A DNA stretch of 64,000 nucleotides from Phialophora verrucosa (taxonomy: Eukaryota; Ascomycota; Eurotiomycetes; Chaetothyriales; Herpotrichiellaceae), in the NCBI GenBank assembly GCA_002099365.1, contig MSED01000008.1:992001-1056000 (forward strand), in the 5' to 3' direction. The position numbers were made by a program, and so were the translations under genes. The notes beneath the pieces are model-generated. The model saw nothing but the letters and a program-made list of their open reading frames with translations, made no database searches and had not been told where the DNA came from. This document shows, piece after piece, positions 33,267-43,500 of this stretch (its first letter is position 1; every line of letters begins with the position of its first letter).

Positions 33267-35560
33267 TTGCTTATCGATAATATACTAGAGGTGTTAAGGA
33301 ACTTAATTAATTTAGTAGACTATCTAGACTCGGACTTTAATAGTATAGATAACTATATAGACCTAAAACCCGCGACTATTCCGCCTTTACTAGACTACGA
33401 TGTAAAGGGATTATATATCCGCTATAGTATAGAAGAGGAGGCGATTAATACCCTTAAAGAATTTATAGAAGAGTAAGGATTTAGGGTTAAATTAGTAAAT
33501 CGATAGTATAATAAAGAAGGATACTATATATATTATATAAACTATATATAAAGTAGTTTAATATACTATACTAAGGTCTTAGACTAATAGCGCGTTTATA
33601 GGTCTTTTATTATTATTACTAAAGTGCCCTATAAATTCCGGGTTTATATTAAGTAAGAAGAAGTATATAAGTACTAGTATTATTATATTATTATTAGAAT
33701 ATATATATACGGCCTAATAGTATATACGCTAAGCGTTAGACCTTTTATATAATATAGGCGTAATACGCGTAAGGCGGACCCCCGTATTTTATAATATATT
33801 AATACGGATTAAGACTTAAATATCGCGCCCCGGAAGACTTAGTTAACCTTATAGAGACTCTTCCTTAACGTAGGTATTACTCTTTAAGATATACGAAATT
33901 AACGCTAGAGGTATATAGTAACTCTTAACGGTAGTCGGCCTATAATTTAGGCCTTATTCGAGTTATTATTTAGCGAGTTTACGCGGTATTATATAGTAGA
34001 TAAATATAATTATCTAGTGTATTTAGTACTCTTCTATATAAGTACACTTAATATACTTAAATAGTAGCCTTTTACCTTATCTATAGATACTACCTATAAG
34101 ATAAATAAATATAGGTTATATCTCTTCTAGATTATTAGTATAATAGCTCTAAATATAGTATTTATTATCGGATAGGCCTTCTTAAGCTTAAAGATAATAG
34201 ATGCCTTTATATTTATAGTAGAGTAATTATAGTAAATTTATATATAGTATAATTTAGGCGCGCTAATAATAATTACTACCGATAAATACGACGCCCTTAT
34301 TATAGCACTTAAACTTATCTTCCTAGACGTCTTACGCCTTATCTATATTTAGTATATTAATAGAAATATTAAGGCCTATACTAAAAAACTTTTTAAGTCG
34401 TAATTACTCAAGTAAGAAGGCTCTAAAGTACCTTAATTATAGGTAGTTATAGTAGTTAATAGCTAGTAGCGTAAATTTATTAAAGATTAATATAAGGTGC
34501 TTTACGCTAAAATAGTTAATAATTATAAGGTTATATAGGTAAAACTTTATACTAAATAGTTATAGAGTAACTTAGAGCTTATTACTTATATCGAGAAGGA
34601 GTAGATAAGTAAGAAGAAGCACTATATTACCGTCTAAATATAGTATCTTTACTATTTTAGTAATACTACTATATTAAAGGTAGAGGTAATATATAAGGCC
34701 GTAAAATCTAATTTATTAAATACCCGTTAAGTTTATATTCGAGAAGTTATTTAGCGGTTTTAATTATTTATCTTACGCTTTTATTTAGACCTTAAATATA
34801 AGCTCGCCGCGGATAGAATATATATAGACTAGACGCTATAAAGAGATATTATCTTTAGCGGTCTTTATAAATATATATTATCCTAAGCTATAGAGTAGAT
34901 TATACTATATTTAAATTTATTATAGACTATTAACGCGCTAATACTACTATATTATATAGGCGTCTTTATAACTATTTAGGGCCTTCCTTATAGTTATAAA
35001 TACTTAGCCGTTAAACGCGAAGATAAAGTATTTAGACTTAACTAATTCTATAATTAATAGCGCCTCGATAAACGTATAGTATATAAGGACCTTAAGATTA
35101 AGTTCTTATTATAAGACTCGATTAAGATCTAATTAAAATAGTTTAAACTTATAAATTAGATAAAGACCCGATAGGCTTCACTCTTCGAGATAATATATAG
35201 ATAAAACCCGATCCTAATAGTTAAATAATAAGAGAATAATATTAAGATTAATAAAGTAATTATAGTTATACCTCTATACTCTTACCCTTTTATTAAAGCC
35301 CCGAAATTACTACCGCTGTTAAGTAATATTACTCCGTTAATAGTAGTTAATTTATTATTAAAGGCACCTTAGGGGACTATACTAAATATAGCGTCTAAGA
35401 TAGCCTTAGCCTTACTAAATACTACAGCCTTATCCGATATAATTATAGGTATTAAATAATATTAAGATCTAGCGCTATAATAACTTAACTCTAAATTACC
35501 GTAAGTAGTAATTATATATACTAAAGACACTAGTAAAGGTATACTACCCTCTCTCTCTTA
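33267..35560 (+). pseudogene. RIP-mutated MULE transposase remnant
   Basis: Reading one frame through its stops between about 34068 and 34375 shows the MULE/FAR1-type catalytic order: SIDTTYKINKY (usual D-x-TYKTN), then ITTDKYDALI (usual VTDRE.AL), then a Y-I-stop-Y-I-N-R-N block where the family has C-I-W-H-I-N-K-N. The differences are those expected from C-to-T changes on either strand (Cys and His to Tyr, Trp and Gln to stop). A 69-codon open stretch at 33267-33476 is part of the upstream coding remnant. The outer limits are approximate. Confidence 0.75.
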
Positions 35561-36017
35561 AGTTAGTATAAATTTAATATAGAAACTATTACCCGGAGAT
35601 AATAACTAAAGCTACTAGTTAAACAACGGTTAAAGTCTATTACCCGACTTAACTCTATTAGAGTATATTATAATCTCTCTACTATATAATAACTTTATAA
35701 CTCTTAATTAGATCTAGGCGGCTTCTTTAGGCCTATTGTTATCGAATAAGCTATCTCTAGGTTTAAACGGTTAAGAGGTAATAGTATAGCAAGAGATAGT
35801 AGATGTAAGTAGTCCTATATACTCGATCACTAGCCCCTATCGTAGTTAGAGAGGTGTAAAGCGCCGAGCGCTACTAGAAGATAAAGTATAGTACTAGTTA
35901 TATATATTTACTATATAATTTAATCTATTCCGACCGATTTTATGTACTCTAGCGCTATTTAAGATAGTCTATAATACATATATTATCTTAACCTTTATAG
36001 TATATAAAGATAATTAT

Positions 36018-36179
36018 ACGGACTAACAGCCTATCTGTGGCAACTGTGCCGAGGGCGCCAGTGGATCTGGCCAATCGGAGCATTTATACGGAATAATGCG
36101 GTTATACGGACTAATGGAAATTTGCCACTTTGTATAATGTACGGAGTAATGGCCTCGATGATACGGACTAATGGCAGCC
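36018..36179 (-). repeat. Right terminal inverted repeat and subterminal motif array
   Basis: The last 33 bases (36147-36179) are the perfect inverse of the left end. On the minus strand five or more copies of the ATTAGTCCGTATAA-type motif are found, again with variants such as ATTACTCCGTA and ATTATTCCGTATAA. Normal base composition returns here, next to the RIP-mutated interior. Confidence 0.85.
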
Positions 36180-36188
36180 CCAAAATGC
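36180..36188. repeat. Right 9-bp target-site duplication of the MULE
   Basis: CCAAAATGC, identical to the 9 bases before the left end of the element. Confidence 0.9.
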
Positions 36189-36462
36189 CACTGAAAGACC
36201 AGAACACACGAATATGGTCTAATACCTTCGCTGGCCGGTGCCACGGAGTCTGATCCTACAGTAGGTAATTACTGTGAAGGAGCAGTCTTCTGCGTCTTTC
36301 AAAGCCCTGGCAGCCAGCCTGGGTCGGTCGTTGGTCGCTGGTCGCATTCTAGAGGCGCAAGATCGCCACGAGTGCGGAACCCCACCAAAACTGTTTCAGC
36401 CCCGTATTTTTGAGCACTAGGCTGTTAACGCTTCTGCCTCGCTCACAAAAAAAATAAAAATT

Positions 36463-36571
36463 GAGAGGAGTGGGATTCGAACCCACGCGGGACTAAGCCC
36501 ATGAGAAGACTGGTGGTTCAGTCCAAGTAGTAAACTTGAGTCACACGCCATAACCGCTCGGCCATCCTCCC
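36463..36571 (-). tRNA. tRNA-Leu (CAA), intron-containing
   Basis: Class II tRNA. Acceptor halves GGGAGGA and TCCTCTC pair (one G-U). D arm TGGCCGAGCGGTTATGGC serves as the A box, and T arm GTGGGTTCGAATCCCAC contains the B box GGTTCGAATCC. There is a long variable arm (ATGGGCTTAGTCCC). The anticodon context ACTCAAG gives CAA at 36536-36538, and an intron follows, with CAAGT pairing to a downstream ACTTG as in other intron-bearing tRNA-Leu(CAA) precursors. The 5-bp anticodon stem after splicing is not perfect by eye (a U-U mismatch), so the exact intron ends are uncertain. A T-rich run just downstream (minus strand) is a suitable RNA polymerase III terminator. Confidence 0.8.
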
Positions 36572-37571
36572 GGTTCAGCTCTCGAAAATGTAGAGCAGGA
36601 ATTCAAGTCAGTTTTTGGGGTATGCATTATATCACAGTTAGACAGAGTCTTACTAATAAGTCTTGGCATTGCAACGCCCTACCCCTGCGATGTACAAGGA
36701 CTACCTAGATTACTCGAGAACGAAAAACCTAACTGCAAAATATAGTTTGATCGTAGTGGGTGAGCGAAGGCCACTTTAACCCGAGCTTTCAACTGAGCCT
36801 TCCCCTTGGGCTGAGCATCACTGCGCGCTCCCCGAGCAGGGGGCTTAATCTGGGCCCTTTACGATCGGTGGGATATCTGTAAGAGCGAGAAGTTCTTGAG
36901 CGAGACTGATCCGATTACCTAAGAACGCACACGTGTGATCAAGAACGAAGTTGACTACGAAGTAAAGCTATGGAACAACTGTCTAGGTATATCTCTGGAT
37001 TAGCCCTTTGAGCCGCTTTACTCACTTTCGGCTCGCCTTCATCTCAATGAGGAATTCTCGAGCGCTCCTGGAGTCTGCCTGATAAAGTGGCTGAGCCCAA
37101 AAGTGATTAGGAACAAGGATGGTGTGACGTGTCTCCACTGCCCAGCAGTGCCGCTCAAATAATGCCAGAAGTCCTTCGTGACAGCACATGCACCTACACA
37201 CCGGTTTTATTTCCCCTATCACAAACCGGGTGTCTTGCCTTGCAGCCTCTGAATTTGAATCATTATTCGACGCCTTATCCTGACCCAAATGACCCATGGA
37301 TGTGACAACTTACAACAGCAGAAAGCGCCTTCGGATCGATGCCAAAAATGAATTCTATTGGCGGTGTGATGGGCACAACAGCGCGCGGAACTCAAGGGCA
37401 AGGCAACTACTGCTACTTATGAACCTGAAATTTCTCTCACTCTCTCTCCCTCTCTCTGTGTCTTTCTCCCCGATTTAGTCATCAGGTCTTGTTCAGAGTT
37501 CTGGTTTGGTCTTTGAGCTTCTGTGGGCAGGTTAGCCCATTTTGACGCCATTGTGTCTGCATTTGTCCATC
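36572..37571. other. Intergenic with direct repeat copy A; promoter of the ATPase-HET gene
   Basis: No gene recognised. It contains the first copy of a diverged direct repeat (annotated separately). A CT-rich run (CTCTCTCTCCCTCTCTCTGT, about 37438-37457) about 115 bp before the ATG of the next gene is a likely core promoter element. Confidence 0.5.
36701..36868 (+). repeat. Diverged direct repeat, copy A
   Basis: Begins CTACCTAGATTACTCGAGAA and includes GGGTGAGCGAAGGCC and GAGCATCACTG. Matches 47215-47389 in the same orientation over about 170 bp, perhaps 70% identical by eye. The two copies bracket the giant ATPase-HET gene. Could be solo LTR-like remnants of a short element; no target duplication was identified. 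Confidence 0.65.
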
Positions 37572-40500
37572 ATGACGGATGTGGCCCCAGAAGTTCGAGC
37601 CCGAAGCCATATTGAGGACATCACACGCAGCAGAGAACCTGGAAACGATACTCGGAACGTTGAAGACTTGGAAACATCCGTTCGATAGTATGGATCCACT
37701 CGCTTGTGAGATTGTCTCTCGTTTCGAGAAGTCGATTTCCCAAGCACGAGATCCTCCCTGCTAATCTAGTACCGGTTCAGTCTCGCAGACGAACTTTATC
37801 GGAGTCAGACACACTTTCTTTTGGAGCTCTTACAAAATGCCGACGACAACGAGTACAGCGCGGACAAAGTGCCCGGATTCTCTCTCGAACACAAGGACCA
37901 CAGCCTACGGACTTACTGCAACGAAGATGGCTTTTCCAAGGCCAACGTTGAAGCCATCTGTCGCATCGGGAGGAGTACAAAGTTTAGATCTGCCGATGGA
38001 GGGAGAAGGTATATCGGTGAGAAAGGGATCGGCTTCAAGTCTGTGTTCAAGGTTGCGAACAAGGTCTGGATATCTTCTGGCAGTTACTCATTCATGTTCG
38101 ATCGCCAGAGGCCGCTCGGTATGATTACTCCTATATGGGCCGACTTCCCCGACGGGCGTGTACCCAACATCGGTACATCCATGCATCTTGAGCTATCAGA
38201 TGGTTGCGACGCGCAACAGCTAGGGAACGAGATCAGATCTTTTGACGCAAACACCCTAATCTTCCTCACGAGGTTAAGAGAGGTGAACCTAGTTGTGCAC
38301 ACGTCTGGCCAGCCCACTGAAAGAAGGCTCCGTCGAGAGGACAGGCGTTCAGACACCAGGTCGACCGAAGTGAAGATCTTCGAGAATGGTAACAAAGCTC
38401 TGCACTATCGCCTCTTCCGACATACTGTGCAGAACTTGTCGTCTGAAACGAAACGCCTTGGTCAGACCGAGTCGGAGATCTTGCTAGGATTCCCCGTCTC
38501 AGATTCACAAAAGGATAGACCTCGATCACAGCAGGTGTTTTCCTTCCTTCCCATCCGGGATTGCGGTTTCAAGGTATGACTATGGTTCTCGTGGCTTTGT
38601 TTCTGACACTGCAGTATGCGAAACTCATTATTTAAAAAGTTCCTCATCCAAGCAGACTTCCTGCTCGTGGCCGGGCGCGAAGACATTGACGGTTACAGTC
38701 GGTGGAATAGGGAGCTACTCAACTCGATTCCGGATGCCTTTGCCAACGTTGCCGAGTATTTCAACAGCACCACCAGTCTGCGTTATTCGTGGCTCCAATA
38801 CGTTCCTAGGCCATCTGAAGTCCAGGCTGATTTCTGGAAGCTCGGTCACTCTATCGTGAAGAAGCTCTCCAGTTCACGTATACTGGAGTCAGAGAGCGAT
38901 CAAATGAGTCAACCTCTATCACTAACCTATGTTCCGAAGGAGTTCACACTTGACAATGGGGAGCCTTTAAGTCTGACTCAGGGCACCCGGCCCAAGTATT
39001 TGTCCAGGAAATACTCTTATCGCGACGAGAAAAGCCTTAAGCTCTTGGGCGTCAAGATTCTAAACTTTCCCACTTTCGTCGAGGATCTAGATGAGTCACT
39101 TAGAGAACAAGCAGGGAAGGACCGATCTCCAGAGTGGCATTCATCACTAGCCAAAGTTCTTTTCAGACAGGACATGTCTCGAGATGACCGTGCCAAACTT
39201 GACGAGCTCCCAATCATCCCTCTCCACGACGGCCGCTGGGTTGCGGCAAGCGAATGCGGCGAGTTGCTCTTCTTTGACACAGGTGGAACCCGAGTCTCGA
39301 TTCCAGAGGGCATGAGTATCATGGTGGTCCATCCGGATGCCCTGAAAGATTCATTCCGGTTCAAATTATTTCAGGAATTGGGGGCGAAGCCTTTGGACAC
39401 ACCGGCCATCTGCAGGGCCATTGTCAAGATGCATGCTTCGTCTGTGGACTCATTGCCAAGAAAGGCATTAATTTCACAAGCTGCCTTTCTCTTCCGTCAC
39501 TCGTCATGGCGATCCCCCGTCCGTGTTGATTTGTGGGTCGTAACGGACACGGAAAAATACCACCGAGCGTCCGAAGTTTATTTCCACGCTTATGAAGCCG
39601 GAGGGAAGAGGTTTCCCATTCTGCATAACGACTACCATGAAGCTGTACCGGAAGAGCGGCAGAAATGGACGGAATGGCTCAATCAGGAGATTGGGATATG
39701 CACGGCTCCTCGTCTCGTTCGCCAGCTGGGGGCCGACGCGTTTTGTCTCTCTGACGAAATGCTGCTGATAAGAACATGCTGGCATTACACACGTTTTCTG
39801 AAGCTACTCAGAGACAATTGGAAGACCTACTCGGAGTGGTTGGACCGCAGCGGAAGAAGCGGACAGCAACGATCACGGTTGTGGATGATTTCACGCAATG
39901 AGTTGGAGCGTCTCCTGGGAGATACGCATGTGAAATGCCGAGGTCAAGCTGGTATTGATCCTTTGAATACGACCGTCCTCCCATCTGCCTTCCCCCCAGA
40001 CGCCCAGGAGAAAGCGGTGAAGTATCTCAAAGTGCTGGAAATCCCGGAGCCTGAGGACCAGTCTTGGTCCTTTCTGGAGAATTTGGGCGTCAAAATCAAG
40101 CCTAGTGTGATACTTTACCTTGAGGCATTGAAAGCCATCCGGGACAAGGAACAACAGCCGGAAGATTACGTTTGGCTCTATACAAAGATCCAGGACATGG
40201 GGTCTGAAAATATGGCAGCGCTAAGGTATGGACACACCCAAGTGTTCCTAAGCTACCTCTGGATGAAAATTGGACTCATGATAATGAACAGGCAAGCCTT
40301 CTCCCAAAATCCACTGGTGTTCTTTCCCCGCAACACGTCAGGCGAAGCACGATGGCTAAAGACGGATGCATGTCTCTGGTCCGGCCCACCAGGATTACTC
40401 AAAAGGAGTGGTATCTTGGATAAGCTATATCCGTCTTGCCAAAGGCTCTTTCAAGAGTTCTTGGAAGTCAGAGATGCAGACCTACAAACCATCGTAAACG

Positions 40501-43500
40501 AGGCCTTGACAATCACACCCACTGACGATTTGAGCTACATTGTCGACTTGTTCGCATGCTTGGATGGATATGCCAAGCGCAGGGGCTCTCATCTGACAAT
40601 TGAAAACATGAGGGCCTTCTGCACAACTGAGGTATTCCCCATTGAGCCGACAAGTGACGGGAAAGAAGTCTCCACAGCATATCACCTTTGTTCTTGTCAC
40701 TCGGACTCGGAATGGTACATTGCGGACCGTCGCCATCTTCGTGATGGGTTTCGTGGGAAACTTCCACTGCTTGCTTTTGACAACAATCAGATCGCACAGA
40801 TGAAGTGGATAACTCAATTGCCTAACATGAAAGAACGCTTGCTTTCCGAGGTGGCTGTCTGTAAACCCCGGCCAGGAGTCCAGGCTACTTTGAATGATCA
40901 ATTTACGTCTCTAGTCCGCGCTAGAGCCAAGTATATTGCGCGGTAAGCCCACCCTATCTCACAATTTCCAATTCCCCAGACTCCCGTCGGCAAAAAAGAG
41001 CCTCATGAAGGCGAGTGCTGCCCCCGAAGGCCAGGCTTAACTGACATGGAATCTAAAACGCCACCAGTCTGGTACCAGGGGACGACGTCGAGCAACGCAA
41101 AGCCTTGAATCAATTGAAGGCTGTCAAAGCTTACAGCGTAAACGTGTTATCGGTAGATTGGGAAGTGAGAGACCGCTCCGGCGCGGTTGCAGCCAGTTTT
41201 CAAGACACCAGCGACCGGGGTGTCTTTTTAGAAGCAAATAAACTTCGCATCTACCTCAAGGACGGAGCAATCCCTACCTCAACCGCGGCGCGGGCGTTGT
41301 CGACCTGGTATCGAGTAGAGAAGCAATTTGAACTTACGCTCTGCTTAGTCCTGTCCTGGGACGAGTCAAGCATTGAAGACAATCTCGCGCGGGAAGGGAT
41401 TTGCCCACCAACAGTTACAGAAACAAACCAGGCTGATGACCCCGGTGAAAACCAAGGTAGTAAGAACGTTGAATCCAACCCGGGAATACCGCCGCCGAAC
41501 AAGTCGGGCGCTGGCGAAGAAAAGCTCGCGCCGCGCGAAGCAATCTCGCTACCACCAGTTCCAGAAACTAACCAGACTGATGACCCCGGTGACAAACAAG
41601 TTACCAAGGACGTTGAATCCAGCCCAGGAGTACCGCCGCCGAATAAGTCGGGCGTTGAAAAAGACAAGTTCGTGCGGGAAGGAGTTCCGCTTCTAACAGT
41701 TACAGAAACAAGTCCGGCTGAAGACTCCAATGATGACCAAGGTAGCAAGGACGTTGAATCCAGCCCGGGAGTAGCGTCGCCGAACGAGTCGAGCGTTGAA
41801 GAAGACAAGCTCACGCGGGAACAAATCTCACTACCAACAGTGAAAGGAGCAAGTCCAGCTGAAGACTCCGATGATGACCAAGGCCCATCTAGGATTCTCC
41901 GATCTAGCCCTGTCAAAAACAGCGCAATGACAAGTACATCAGTTACGGTTGCTCCAGAAGCGCCGCAGGATTACTTCGAGTGGGCTCCAGTTACTGAGCC
42001 CTCGTACGCTGGGTTCTCGTCGATCTTTCTGAGCTCTGGCATCACTGCTCTATCCCCCAACATATACCTGGATATTATCGATTTTCTGATATTCGACAAT
42101 TCGACAAGACTCCTGATGATTCATATCGGTATCTACATGCTCTTACGCCAGATGTATCCGACGATGCATTTTTCGAGCTTTCGGACTGAAGCTGACGCCA
42201 TGGTCTTTTCAACAGTTCCCATCCTGACCGGTTTCTCCTCGACAAATCCTGCCTGGAGTACTGTCGTCAAGGCCACGATCATGCCGGGGACTGTCCATCG
42301 GAGCACTGCTCCCGGCTGGGACAATCCCCCGTCACCTGCTCCTACCCTCACTAGTCCTTCCCCGACAGCTCACCCTCTGAGTATTGCCATCCCGAGAACT
42401 CTTCCTCGAAACACTGCCAGCCGGACTTGGTGGGACAATGTCTTGTCGCGTGTTCTGACCGTGACCGATTCTTCCTCGACCACTACTTGCTCTCTGAGTA
42501 TTGCCAGTTCAAAGACTCTTCCACCAAGGACTCTTCCACCAAGGACTCTTCCACCAAGGACTCTTCCACCAAGGACTCTTCCACCAAGGACTCTTCCACC
42601 AAGGACTCTTCCACCAAGGACTCTTCCACCAAGGACTCTTCCGCCTCCACCATCTGTCGTTCCGCTCACTGCCTTCATGAAAACTTCCCTCACGCAAAAT
42701 CTCACTCTGATCAAGCTCCCTGATACCATTCTGCTCTTGATTATGGCCATCTTGACCATAGTCCTCGGTGTTCTGTCTTATGGGCGTTCCATCGGTAGAG
42801 AACACACAGACGAGGTTATTGAAGGAAGCATCCCTGCTAGTGCGGAGACCGGGACTTTCAAAAAGGTCCTCCCTCCTTTAGCATCCAGCATCGTCCCGCC
42901 AATAGAGGCGCAATCCCCTTCAGACCCAATCACTAGCATCGTTCCCGCCATGACAGCTGCCGCCGTCGATTCCATCATCGGTATGGTTCCCAAAATTCGT
43001 TAGCAATTATGGTAATGGTTTACCAGCTAATACGCATTGTCAGATACGCATCTTCTAGAAGAGCCTACAAGCCCAAAGAAAATTGATGGAAACCCCAACA
43101 ACCAAGATAGCACCAATACTGTCAGAGAACAATCTCCTGTTCGTGCTTACCGTGAATATTGGCAGGCAGAACCATCAGAGAACCTGCATGATGCGGTCAG
43201 TCAGGCCAAGAAATCCATTGTGCGTGACCGTCAAGAGCAGGTGGAGGCGATCTCACAGGAGGGGCCCAACCTTGTCGAATACACTGAGAAGCTCTCGCCT
43301 CAACAGATACTAATGCCTGGACATGGCCAAACTAACAGCGAGGAATTTCAGCGCCGCGACGGAGCTTTCGCTGAGGACTACCAGACAGGCCAAGACAGAG
43401 CCCAGAGCGAACGCTCTGATATGGGATCAAACATTTTTCAAGAGGACTCTGATGAAGAGACCCAAAAAGCCGACCACGGCAAACCTGATGCACAAATTCA

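Larger units (their letters stand above)
32667..36179. mobile_element. Mutator-like (MULE) DNA transposon, RIP-inactivated
   Basis: A 3.5-kb element bounded by exact 9-bp target duplications and by 33-bp inverted repeats that are identical at both ends and begin GGCTGCCATTAGTCCG. About 210 bp at the left end and 160 bp at the right end keep normal base composition and contain many copies of a CATTAGTCCGTATAA-type motif. The interior is extremely AT-rich, nearly lacks CpA and TpG, and is full of TAG/TAA stops, the signature of repeat-induced point mutation. A MULE transposase core is still recognisable in one frame. It sits between the rhamnosidase gene and a tRNA-Leu. No active copy can be inferred from this window. 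Confidence 0.9.

Noticed and set aside
33267..33476. 69-codon open frame as an independent gene
   Set aside because: It lies in the RIP-mutated transposon and continues a transposase remnant.
42512..42646. CRISPR-like regular repeats
   Set aside because: Contiguous 15-bp units with no spacers inside an open reading frame of a eukaryote: a coding minisatellite.
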